64,000 nt of DNA from Apostichopus japonicus (Eukaryota; Echinodermata; Holothuroidea; Aspidochirotida; Stichopodidae), in assembly GCF_037975245.1 (NCBI RefSeq), contig NC_092574.1:12427213-12491212 (forward strand). The letters are read 5' to 3'. Both the position numbers and the translations under genes were made by a program. Below are positions 12,401 to 24,400 of the stretch, one piece after another. Within the stretch, counting starts at the first letter, position 1. Every line of letters starts with the position of its first letter. The notes beneath the pieces are model-generated. The model was not told the origin of the DNA. It saw only the letters and a program-made list of their open reading frames with translations, and searched no databases.

Positions 12401-15400
12401 CTGTGTCACATTTTTTCTGACTGTACTGTAGAATAATTGGATTCAGTCAGCTCTCTTGTCCCTTATTTCAGAGAGGAATTCCTGCTGTCTCTCGATGCAT
12501 CTGATGATCTCCTCGGGAAGGAGGCCACCGTGGTGGAATACCTGAGACGGCAAGTAAAGAATCTCACAGACGAAATAGCTGCATCAAAGACACTGCTGAA
12601 GAATGCCCAACTAGAACTCCAGGAACTGGAAGGAAGAATTGAAGAGTAGGGATTTCATCTTAAACTTTTTTATTCTGGGATTTCTTCCTTGTATATGTAG
12701 CACATAAAGGATTCGAGTGCACAGTCCATGATTGACAGTCACGCCTCTGATGCTTAGGGACTGGAAATGTTCGGAATGGACTAAGTACCAAATCTTCATA
12801 AAGTATTCCATGGTGTATACCCAAAATGATCAAACTTATTTCCCCGCATTTTGTCATTGCTTCTAAGGTATGATCACATTTCCAGTTATGCGCTAACGTA
12901 TCCTGGTTGCATAATCACAGATTTTTTTATATATATATATATGTTTAAACCAATATTTTGTTTTATTTATATATCTTTTGGAAAGAGAGAGGGAAGGAAA
13001 GTATATTTTTGTTACCAGCTAGAGAATAGGGTCATTTAAAGCTGTGTTTAAACTGTTAAGTTTTTGATAGTTGCTTTTACAGCAATATTACCAAACCTAA
13101 GAATTGTTCCAGTTGCATGCAGGGAGTCAGTTAGCATGATGATATGCATGATGGTATAATTTCTACACAAATTCAAATGATGCACCAGGAGCTTCCTGTG
13201 TGTGTTCAACACCTTATACTCAACCAAAAATTCATAAATCCTCAAAATTGATACTTAAAACTGGATTTACTTTTGCAACTATGACCCAAAGATTATTAAC
13301 TTGTGAATAATGAGATGTTCATAGTTCTTACAATTGAAGTCGATTTTTTTTGGGGGGGGGGTTGATTGAAATTAGGAGCCTGTTTTTGTTTGGTACTGCC
13401 AATGTTGCCTCTCACTTGAAGAAGAATGAAGTACTGAAAATTTCTGAAAGTTACACTTTGAGTTGATTTCTACCATGGAGTCAATCTAACCAAACTGTGT
13501 CACATTTCACTCATAACTGGGCGCTACTCACTATGGCTTTGGGGTAATATTTTATGGCTGCTGCAACGATTGTTTTACTTTAAATTAGCCCCAGGTTAAA
13601 GAAGTAAACACAAGACAACTGGGCCTTTCTTCCTCCAGCAGGTGCAGTATTCTTTCTGCTTTTGACACCTGAATCTTTCAGTCTTCCCCCCTTTTCATTT
13701 TGCAACCAGAATGCCATCATTGTTACATAAATTGACATCTATCATCAATCACCTCAAAAATTTTACAGTGTAGTCTTAGTGTTTCCACCAGAGTGAGTAC
13801 TTTTATTTGAAAGAATTTAAACAATTCTGGCCTACATTATTTTTTTATTTTTCTCTTTTTGTCCAGGAATGAAGTGACGTCCACAAACACTTTAAGGATT
13901 CTCACCTCTAAATATGAAGATTTAGAAGCTTCTCAACGAGAATCAGATCAGAAACGCTCCTCCCAGATTTGTAGCTTGGAAGGGCAGGTTTCAGCCTACC
14001 AAAGTGAAGTGAAACAAATAAATGAAGAATGCTGTCACCTAACAGCCCAGAACAGAGACTTGATTGACTCTGTTAATAAAAGAGAGGTGAGTTGTCAGGA
14101 CACCCAAAAAAGGCTTCATTTGATGTACTAATTTGTGTGGTGGAACATCCTATATGGTTTTCATTGTTGTCAATATATAACAGCCTATTGATGCAGCATT
14201 CGCGACCCGATTATCAGCTCTAATCCCTTGATTGGTACACTTTGAGGATACTGGCTGATAATCAAGTAATGCTCAATTTTGCCCCAGTATGAAATCAACA
14301 TCTACATCACATGCCATCATCACCCATGGCCCTATTCCTATAATGCTTTGCAAAATGTATATCAATCATAAACAAGATTTTGCTAGTGACAAACAATGTG
14401 ATGATGCAATAATAAAGTGGAAAATAATCCACACTGCTAATTGAAAAGTCCATTTCAATATCTTGCCCCTAACTCAATTTGATGTCATCTGGGCGGGTGC
14501 TTTACAACAGCTTTAATTTTAATAGGCTATTGTAATCTTCTAGTAGTTGTATCCTCGATATGAGATACATTAAGAATGTTTGCTTTAGCTCTGAAAAATT
14601 CATAAATTTGCAATACAAAACGGTATGAGGGTGTTTGGTTTTGGTTTGCCTAAAAGATGCAGAAACTTTTCAGCAAATTTTACTTGGTAATCAACTTGAG
14701 CCGCCAAAATATCTGAACATACATGCTTCATTGCCTCTTTATATGTCACTTGTTGCATTATAGTGGTGCTATACAAAGAAGGACATCTCTGTATAGCCAC
14801 AATAATGCAAAAGTGTTTATTTATGTGTCACTTGATGTATTAATGCCATTGCTTCATAGTCAAACAGATGTGGCTTGATTTTTAAACTTACAGGACAAAA
14901 TCACATCTCTTGAAGCAATGAACCAACAAGAAAAGATTCGGAGGCAAGGAACAGAAGAAAAATTGGAAAGCACTAATCGAGAGGTAAGAAATGAAAACTG
15001 AGGAAGCAGGACACTTCGCCCAACAACCATTTCGCCCAACTGCCATTTCGCCCAACCTTACCATTTCGCCCAACCAGCCTGGTCATTTCGCCCAACCAGC
15101 CTGGTCATTTCGCCCAACCAGTCTGGTCATTTCGCCCAACCAGCCTGGTCATTTCGCCCAACCAGTCTGGTCATTTCGCCCAACCTTGATTAAATATGAT
15201 ATTTCAAAATGAAACGTTCGGGAATTGTTAACGTTACAGGATACGAACCGAATATTAAGGAAACTTGAGGATTGATCAGTGTGTTAGGGGTTAGGTTTGA
15301 TAGTAAACGTTCGAATATTAAGGAATATTTAGGAAACTTGAAGTCTTTACTTTGTATAACTTTAGTAAGGAAACGTTCGAGAATTTTAACGTTACAGGAT

Positions 15401-18400
15401 ACGAACCGAATATTAAGGAATCTTAAGGATGGATCAGTGTTTTAGGGGTTAGGTTTGATAGGTTTGATATAGTAAACGTTCGGGAATTGTTAACGTTACT
15501 GGATACGAACCGAGTATTAAGGAAACTTGAAGTCGTGGTTAAATTGATTACATATGTGATTACATATGTGGTTACATTGATAAAGTGGTTACATTGATTA
15601 AATATAGTAATTCAATATTACGGACGGGTTTTATAAAAAAAAAAATCAATTTAATAAGGAAACTTTCGGGAATTGTTAGTCAGTAGGATGGATCAGTGAT
15701 TTAGAGGTTAGGTTTGATAGGTTTTTATGAAGACCGATTCCCCTGTGTTTGTATAATAATATAACTTCCATTGTATGCATAAAGGCCTAAAGTAGTGTAA
15801 TCCTCCCATATTATACCCGAAATAACTGCTCAGACTCCGATCGATATCGAGCAGACCTCACTTTTTTATTTACCTATTACGAAGTTACCTAACCCAAAAT
15901 AAATCAAATTGAACTAGTGGAATAGAAAAAGTAATATTATTCTGACTGAATATTAGTAAAAATAAGGTTGGGCGAAATGACCAACACGGTTGGGCGAAAT
16001 GACCATGCTGGTTGGGCGAAATGACTATGATGGTTGGGCGAAATGACCATGCTGGTTGGGCGAAATGACCAGGCTGGTTGGGCGAAATGACCAGGCTGGT
16101 TGGGCGAAATGGCAGTTGGGCGAAATGGTTGTGGGGCGAAGTGACTAGAAAGCAAAACTGAGAGCAGGAATATTGGTTTGACAGAGCTTCAAGAAAAAAT
16201 ATTAGCAGATAAAAGATTAAATACAGTACAGTGTCAAACAGGAGCACAAACTGTTCTTAAGACAGTGTCAAACAGGAGCACAAACTGTTCTTAAGACAGT
16301 GTCAAACAGGAGCACAAACTGTTTTTAAGACAGTGTCAAACAGGAACACATTGTGTTCTTAAGACAGTGTCCAACAGGAACACATTCTGTTCTTAAAACA
16401 TTGTCCAGCAGGAACATTTTCTGTTCTTAAGACAGTGTCAAACAGGACCCTGTCCTGTTCTTAAGACAGTGTCAAACAGGAACACATTGTGTTCTTAAGA
16501 CAGTGTCCAACAGGAACACATTCTGTTCTTAAAACATTGTCCAGCAGGAACATTTTCTGTTCTTAAGACAGTGTCAAACAGGACCCTGTCCTGTTCTTAA
16601 GACAGTGTCAAACAGGAACACATTGTGTTCTTAAGACAGTGTCCAACAGGAGCACGTTCTTTTCTTAAGACAGTGTCAAACAGGACCCTGTTTGCTCTTA
16701 AGACAGTGTCAAACAGGACCCTGTCCTGTTCTTAAGACAGTGTCCAACAGGAACACATTCTGTTCTTAAAACATTGTCCAGCAGGAACATTTTCTGTTCT
16801 TAAGACAGTGTCAAACAGGACCCTGTCCTGTTCTTAAGACAGTGTCAAACAGGAACACATTGTGTTCTTAAGACAGTGTCCAACAGGAGCACGTTCTTTT
16901 CTTAAGACAGTGTCAAACAGGACCCTGTTTTGTTCTTAAGACAGTGTCAAACAGGACCCTGTCCTGTTCTTAAGACAGTGTCAAACAGGAACACATTGTG
17001 TTCTTAAGACAGTGTCCAACAGGAACACATTCTGTTCTTAAAACATTGTCCAGCAGGAACATTTTCTGTTCTTAAGACAGTGTCAAACAGACCCTGTTCT
17101 GTTCTTAAGACAGTGTCAAACAGGATCACATTGTGTTCTTAAGACAGTGTCCAACAGGAGCACGTTCTTTTCTTAAGACAGTGTCAAACAGGACCCTGTT
17201 TGTTCTTAAGACAGTGTCAAACAGGACCCTGTCCTGTTCTTAAGACAGTGTCAAACAGGAACACATTGTGTTCTTAAGACAGTGTCCAACAGGAACACAT
17301 TCTGTTCTTAAAACATTGTCCAGCAGGAACATTTTCTGTTCTTAAGACAGTGTCAAACAGGACCCTGTCCTGTTCTTAAGACAGTGTCAAAACAGGAACA
17401 CATTGTGTTCTTAAGAGAGTGTCCAACAGGAGCACGTTCTTTTCTTAAGACAGTGTCAAACAGGACCCTGTTTTGTTCTTAAGACAGTGTCAAACAGGAC
17501 CCTGTTCTGCAGACAGTGTCAAACAGGACCCTGTTCTGAAGACAGTGTCAAACAGGAACACATACTGTTCTTAAGACAGTGTCCAACAGGAACACATTTG
17601 GTTCATGAAGTGAAAGAAAAGTACAGGAGGTTCAAGATATTATTTGAATGTTAATTTTGGTTGGCCTACCACACATTGAAAAAGGGGTTTCTATCAGATG
17701 GTCTTCTAATTCTCAGAGTTCTTAAAGGCAGTCTCTCTCATCAGAGAAGTGATTAGGAATGTGAAGAAAATCCTGTTGGTTGTTGCTTTTAATGTTAGTA
17801 TGAAATGCTTATATCATCATTAACATTAATGTGACAATTACAGGGAAAAATTTAGTGTAGCAGTTTTGAAATCTCTGAATTTGCCTCTATACTAAATACT
17901 ATGGTTCCTGGACAGTAAAACACTGCTATACATCTTTGTATTTGTATAGCAGTTTGCACAGCATTTTGTGATGCGGTACCGGATAAATTATTCTCTGAAT
18001 TACTTTTATGTTGCCTAGAATAGTACTGCAGAGATGATTTGTCCCAACGATGTGATGTCTCTGTTATTTTCTGGATCGCTATCTTGTTTTAGTTTGATTT
18101 TGATCTGTTGTGATATAACTTTATAGATCTTTTGTTTTTTGTGCAAGACAGGTTGGCAGATTTGGTTTTATTGTTTAATATTTCTAACAAAAAGGTTACG
18201 GTAGTAAAATGAACGACACCAGTATTTTTTTTTTTTGGGTGGGGAGCGGGTTTACATACAGTAGATCTGACATAGAAGCGGTGGCCTGGTTATTGGAAGT
18301 ACTTCTTTTGAAACCCTCAGAATGCTCAGGCCTTTAAGTGTGATTCATTAAAGCTGCATTCTGTATTCCATTATAAAGGACCCCAAAAAATGTTAATCTT

Positions 18401-21400
18401 AACCGTCTCTTTGGGAGGACTAATTTATGTACAGTATATACTATGTAGTGACCAATTACACAATCATGTGGGGAGCTACTTCACAACCCAAATTTGAAAT
18501 TACACATCAAAAGTGCAATAAAAACTTTGAGACCATGTTCTGCTTTTTCCTGTATATAAGCTTTCTTTTTCAACATATCACTCAAATTGGAATAGCTTCT
18601 GGATCCCCTAAATGCTCAGTGTACAGCCCAGGTCAAAAATGGGAGAAGAAATTTACTATCTATGGAATTGTGTGTGGCACTACCCCTGCCCCTGGAAGAA
18701 AGAAATTGGATCAAGTTTGGCTGTGGTCATAATTCAGTGCGGCATTCAGGACTTGATGCGAACGTAACAGAAACCGAGCCTGAGTTACTGGTTTTCATCA
18801 CAGTCAACAATTATTATTATTAAGGACTTTCTATTTTGATTTCTGCAGCTTGAAAATCTTACTGTGGAGTTGAAAGTGCTTGAAGATCAATTAGAGCTTG
18901 AAGACAAGGTGAAATCAGACCTAGAGGACAACGCAGAGACGTTGAAATCAACTCTGGCAGCTAAACAAGCCAAGATTGAGGAAGTAGAGAAAGAAAGAGG
19001 AGAATTTCAAAAGATGTTTGAAGAGCAAGAAGAAGAAAAGAGCAGTCTAGAGAAAGAAATTAGCAGATTGGAGGATGAACTTGATGAGTAAGTATGACAG
19101 CAGATTAGTGGGGGGAGGGGGGTGGATGGATGAAGGGATTTGGTCTTAGGAGAAGGACTGCTTAAGAGGAGATGTGATGGACTAGGATGATAAAATGGAT
19201 GAAGGGATTCGGTCTTTGGAGAAGGACTGCTAACGAGAAGATGTGATGGATGATTTTATTCTGTCAAACATTTTGAACCTCACATGTCTTTTATGTGGCT
19301 AATTAAAAATGTGTTTGTAATAAGACATTATAATACCAACACACTTCCAACCATATTTTCACATGTTTGACTAAGGAAAAGGCCCAGGGGCCTTCTTCTT
19401 TTCATCTCAGCTTTGATGCAACCAGGGTGATAATTAGTCTGGTCAACCAACAACATCAGAGCAAGGCATGTTAATTAAGCTGGGCATTGCCTCAATTGTA
19501 CTAGATGAAAGTGATGTACACTTTATATTCATGAGTGAAGTTGATGTTGTCTATGGAATAGGCTACTAACACTGTGGAGATGAGCAATAGTTGACATGTA
19601 ATAATAATACACATATTAGCATTTGTTATTATTCTTGTTATAATGATTATTTTTGTTATTGTCTTGATTTGGTATTAAGCTAACAGTTCTGTAACTGTTT
19701 TCATTTTGGAAAAAAAGGGCCCTCAGACATGCAGCCGAGACTGGAACAGAACTACTGAATTTGAAAGAAGGCATTACCAGACTGGAAGAACTGAACAGAG
19801 GACTGGAGATGCAGGTTGAAGAATTTTCACTGTGAGTTCATTTTCTTGAGGGAAAGAAGATTTTTTTTTATGCACAAAGTGATCAATTTCTATTGAAATA
19901 TCTTCCCTGTTGCCTTCTGGGTTTGTACAGAATGAAACCATGCTGCATGACATGTAAGTTAGTGGTTTTCTACAGGTTTCGCTCAGGCAAACACGTTTGT
20001 ACACTATACTATTTCAGTTTTTCAAATCTGGTTTTGGTACAACTAACCAGTCATAATGCTACATTCTACAAAGTAAAACTTTAAATGCTATGAAGTTAAA
20101 TGCTCACCGATTGTTTTCCCTACCTTTTGCCAATAATTTGGCTGAATATTTGCTGACAATAAGTCATCTTTTCTCATGTTTTCTTTTCAGAACGAATGAC
20201 CTGCTTAAGGATAGCCAGAAGGAAGTGAAGTCACTACAAGATGAAATCAATACAACAAACCAAGAATGGAAAGAGAAACTGAGAAAACTGGAAGCCGAGA
20301 ATGTTGCTGTAGTTGAAGAATTTGGAGGAAAGTTAGTGGAAGCCCAAAGAGAGATTTTGGAAAAGTCAACAGAATTAGAATCTGTGGAGAAAAAACGGGC
20401 AGAAGATGAAGCCAAGCTGAAGGAGGAACTTGTCAAAGCTAACGAGAAGATAGTCGCTACGGTTATGAGTCTAACGAAAGCTGAGAGCGATAAGGAGGAA
20501 AGCGAAGTATTTTGCAAGCGGTTGGAGAAAACCATCGCTGAATTTGACCAGGAATTGGGAAAACTTGAGTCAGGGAAATCAGAGGCAGTGAAGGAGAGAG
20601 AGGATATCATGGAAACTTTGGAGGGAATGCTGAACAAGATGGTCGCTAAGGATATGGAGATGTGTCGTTTAGAGCAAGCGAAAAACGACGATATTTCATC
20701 GATGGAGAAGGAATTGAAACAGTTGCAACAAAGGTCAGAGTCTCAATCTGTGAAGATTCACGAGCTGAAGCATCAACAACAGAAGCTAATGGAAACCATG
20801 ACCTATGACCTGGAATGTGCTCAAGAGAGGCTAGCTTTAAAATCAGCCGATTTTCAAAAGTTAATGCAGGAGAAAGAGACAGAGTTGGAGGAATATAGCG
20901 AGCGTCTCCAGAAGCGGGAAGCGGAAATGCGTGAGAAAACGGAAACATTTGAGAAACGGATCAGTGTGCAAGGAGACTTGATGGAAGATTTGGAAAACCA
21001 AACGGAGCAACTACAGCTGAAATGGCTCGCACAAGAAGAAGAACTAAAACGTCAGTTACGGGAAAAGCAGGACGAGCTGATGGAATTGAGAACTTCACTG
21101 GAGGCGGAAGTAGAAAACTTTAACAAGGAGAAAGTGAATTATGAGCGGCTGATTGAGGAGAAGGCCGAAGCCTTGAAGGCAAAGGAACTTGATTTGATGA
21201 GTACCAAGGAAGAGTTGACGTTGCAGGCAGCAGAGGTGCAGATTATGAAGGCCACCAAATTCCAAGAAATTCAAAACTTGATGTCTGAAATGGAAGCCTC
21301 CAAACAGATACTGACCAGCACCATTCAGGACTTGCAGGGCAAAAACGAAGCAAGGAAACAAGAACTAAAAAATGTCACCAAGGACTTTGAGAAAGCTTGC

Positions 21401-24400
21401 GAAGAGGTGTCTATACGAGATGCAGACATTCAGATACTGGAAGAGGAAAAGGAGAAAGAAATCAAGGAGATTATGGAAAAACTGAACACAGAGACGCAGC
21501 TGGCCAGAAAACAAGGAATGGAATACGAGGAGGCTTGCAACAAGAAGGATGAAAAGATTCTAGCCATGGCACTGGAGATTGAAGAGTCTAAGAGACAAAT
21601 GGAAACGTTTGAGCTTGAGATGAATCTAAGTCAACAAGAAAAGGAAGCTGAACTTGAGCAAGCAAATGTCAAAACTACTTTGCTGAGAAAAGAACTCGCC
21701 TCTCAGGCGTCACAAATGACCGCTCTAGAGAGAGAGAATGAACATAAGCTCACAGATCTGACTAAAGAATTAGAGAAAGCAAATTCCAACATCAGCAATT
21801 TGAAAAAAGAATTGCGTCTGCAGAAGTCAAAATTTGGTTTCGTTGAAGAAGGAAAAGACAGAGAAATTGAAAAGCTAGAGAAGCGGTTCAAAATAGCGAC
21901 TCAAGAAGCCAAAGATTGGAAGACCAAATTGGACTCTGTCGAAAGAGTGACAGAGGGTAAGATAAGCAAACTAGAGAGAGAGATTAGGATTACTAGAGAG
22001 GAGACAAAGAAGACAGAACGGGAGATGGAAAGATTGAAAGATGAAACCAGCCGGAATGAAACGGCAATCAGAGAGAAATTAGCTACTGCAGAGAAGAAGG
22101 TCATTGTACAGGGGAGGGAAATCAAGAGACTTCAAGAGGAAAGGAATGACATCACTCAATCGATGAAAGAAGAATATGAAATTAAAGTTGAAAAAATGAT
22201 GGAAGAACTGAAGCAATCCCAAGGAGATAAAAAGTAGGTTGACAATTTAACAAAATCGCCTGGTTTTGCTTGTATTGAGGTGATAATATATTCAATTATT
22301 TGTGAATACAACGTGGCTTTGTTAAAGCGTCGCATGCCCCAATTTGAATTACTGAGGCTTATTCAATATGTAGGAATTTCATGTGCAAATTCAAACTGAA
22401 GCAGTTCATAAATTTATGCATTTAGGAGAACATGCATGCAACGCCTCATTATGGAACTATGAAGAAAAGGATGGCAGAGAGCCTACTTACTTCTCAAGAA
22501 TCCTATTGACCTCACTCTGATAATAAAGTTAAAATGGTGAGGTTTGATCATTTTCTTCTCTTTTACGTTAGGTGGAAGACACTATACGAAGAATTGCTGG
22601 CAAAGGTGGAACCATTTCAGGTACAACAATAGCACTATCGTAATTAATCGTAAACTGCACAGTTTGTGAGAAGCATTGAAATACAAAATTCTGGTGATAG
22701 GTGAAAGTTTGTAATGCTGTATCATTTTTGGTTCCTTGCTTTAGCAAAGGAACCTACTGTATGTAGTCAGGTTTGTGTGTGTTTGTGACACTTGCTTGGG
22801 TACAATGTAACTCAAGAAGGGAAGGTTGGACTACCGTCAAACTTAGTATAAAGATCCGCCATTGTGAGAAGGTGTGCCCTGTTGTTTTTGCTGCCTGTGA
22901 AGGTCACCAAAGATTAGTTAGAGGCCAAAAACCAAAGTATTAGAAACAGCAATAACTCCAGTTGACAGGGTCTGACATGGTTGATATTGTGGAAGAAGTT
23001 GTGAATGGGATAAGGGATCATATTCCAAACATAACCGTCATATGATCCAAGGTCAACAAAGGTCAATTACCGGTCAAAAACTAGTATTTTTGCAATAACT
23101 TGAGAACCAAATGTCCATCAAGGTTGGGAGTTATGCTATTTTAATCCAATAGTTGACCTGCATTTGGGTGACCTTTGACCTCCAGTGACCTGTATTAGTT
23201 ACTTTCAAGTTAAGTATTTGAAGTTTCGTGGCCATATGCTGATCTAAATTGTCCATAAGTTGACTTCTCTGCAACATTTGTGTGCAAAGTTATTAGATAT
23301 CAAGGTTTTGTTTGGTTGTGTTAAAATTCTTAATAAGTACAGTTAGGATGATTCTTCTGTGAGTTCTGCAAGAAAAAGCCAACCCTTGCTCATATCAGAA
23401 ACCTGGTCCTCAGAAGGACCAACGGTTAATTTGTGATAATATTGTGTGGCAATAATATTTTGGCAATAATTTAAATAATTTGGCAATAATATTGTGTGTG
23501 TACACCACATAACGATTTTAGGACAGTGCTGCTCTCTTGTAAATATTCCTTACACAGCAAGGAACCATAGTGCCCTTAGGCTCTTGTTATTTTTAGTCAT
23601 GAAGCTTGATTGGTCAGGCAAGTTTTGCAACGTATGATAGGTTTACCAATGTAATGTATGGGACATTTGTAATATGAACGTAGTATGATGCTATTCTGTA
23701 CTTTTGCAAAGTTCTCGAACTCATGGATGCAAGTAAGGGTTTCTTTACACATTACTTAGGATAAAACACTCCCTGAAATTTGCTTAGTTTATATTTTCAG
23801 TGCTCTGTGACAGATCAATATGAATCATGGTCTCATATCCATTCATGATAGGCTTTAGTTGACTGCACCTAATTATCCACATCTTCATTCATAAATTGAT
23901 AGGGAACATCCTTGTTTGTGAAAGGACGTAAGCAAAGAGAATGAAATAGTTTCTTAGTGGAAATGCCTCTTTCCTTTGGATATACCTCCTTGCTAACCTG
24001 TCACAACAATTGAATTACTATTGTCACCTTTAGGAGCAACTTGACCAGTATGAGGGGGAGAAGCTCTGCCTCCTCCAGCAACATAGTTCCACAGAGAATG
24101 ATCTCCGTGCACTCAGTGAGAGATACACCAAGTTGCTGGGACATCAGAATAACAGACAAAAAATTCACCATGTCAAGAAACTCAATGATGAAAACTTAGC
24201 ACTGAAAAAGGTAAGTGGCTCATCCCAGAGATGAAGGTCAGTAATAGTTAGGTATGTTATGTAAACCACTGAAACATTGTAAATACAGTGGAAAATATTA
24301 TATTAGAATGCAAAGCAGAAATTTGTCAATAGCTAAAGGCAAATGGACTTGCAATGTAAGGATTGCAGGTTCGAAGTTCAAGCCATATCGTTATGTTGTG

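Noticed and set aside
15885-16247. Open frames with repeating FRPTSLVISPNQ
   Set aside because: They read the 25-bp word array of the foldback terminus; the same happens at 14991-15212.
16228-17604. CRISPR-like array of regularly spaced repeats
   Set aside because: Units are contiguous 34-bp monomers without unique spacers, inside an animal intron.
18427-18732. 101-codon plus-strand frame
   Set aside because: No similarity, no splice phase fit with HMMR, and intronic composition.
20164-20637. 157-codon minus-strand serine-rich frame
   Set aside because: Shadow of the HMMR giant exon; the plus-strand heptad pattern and splice phases decide.
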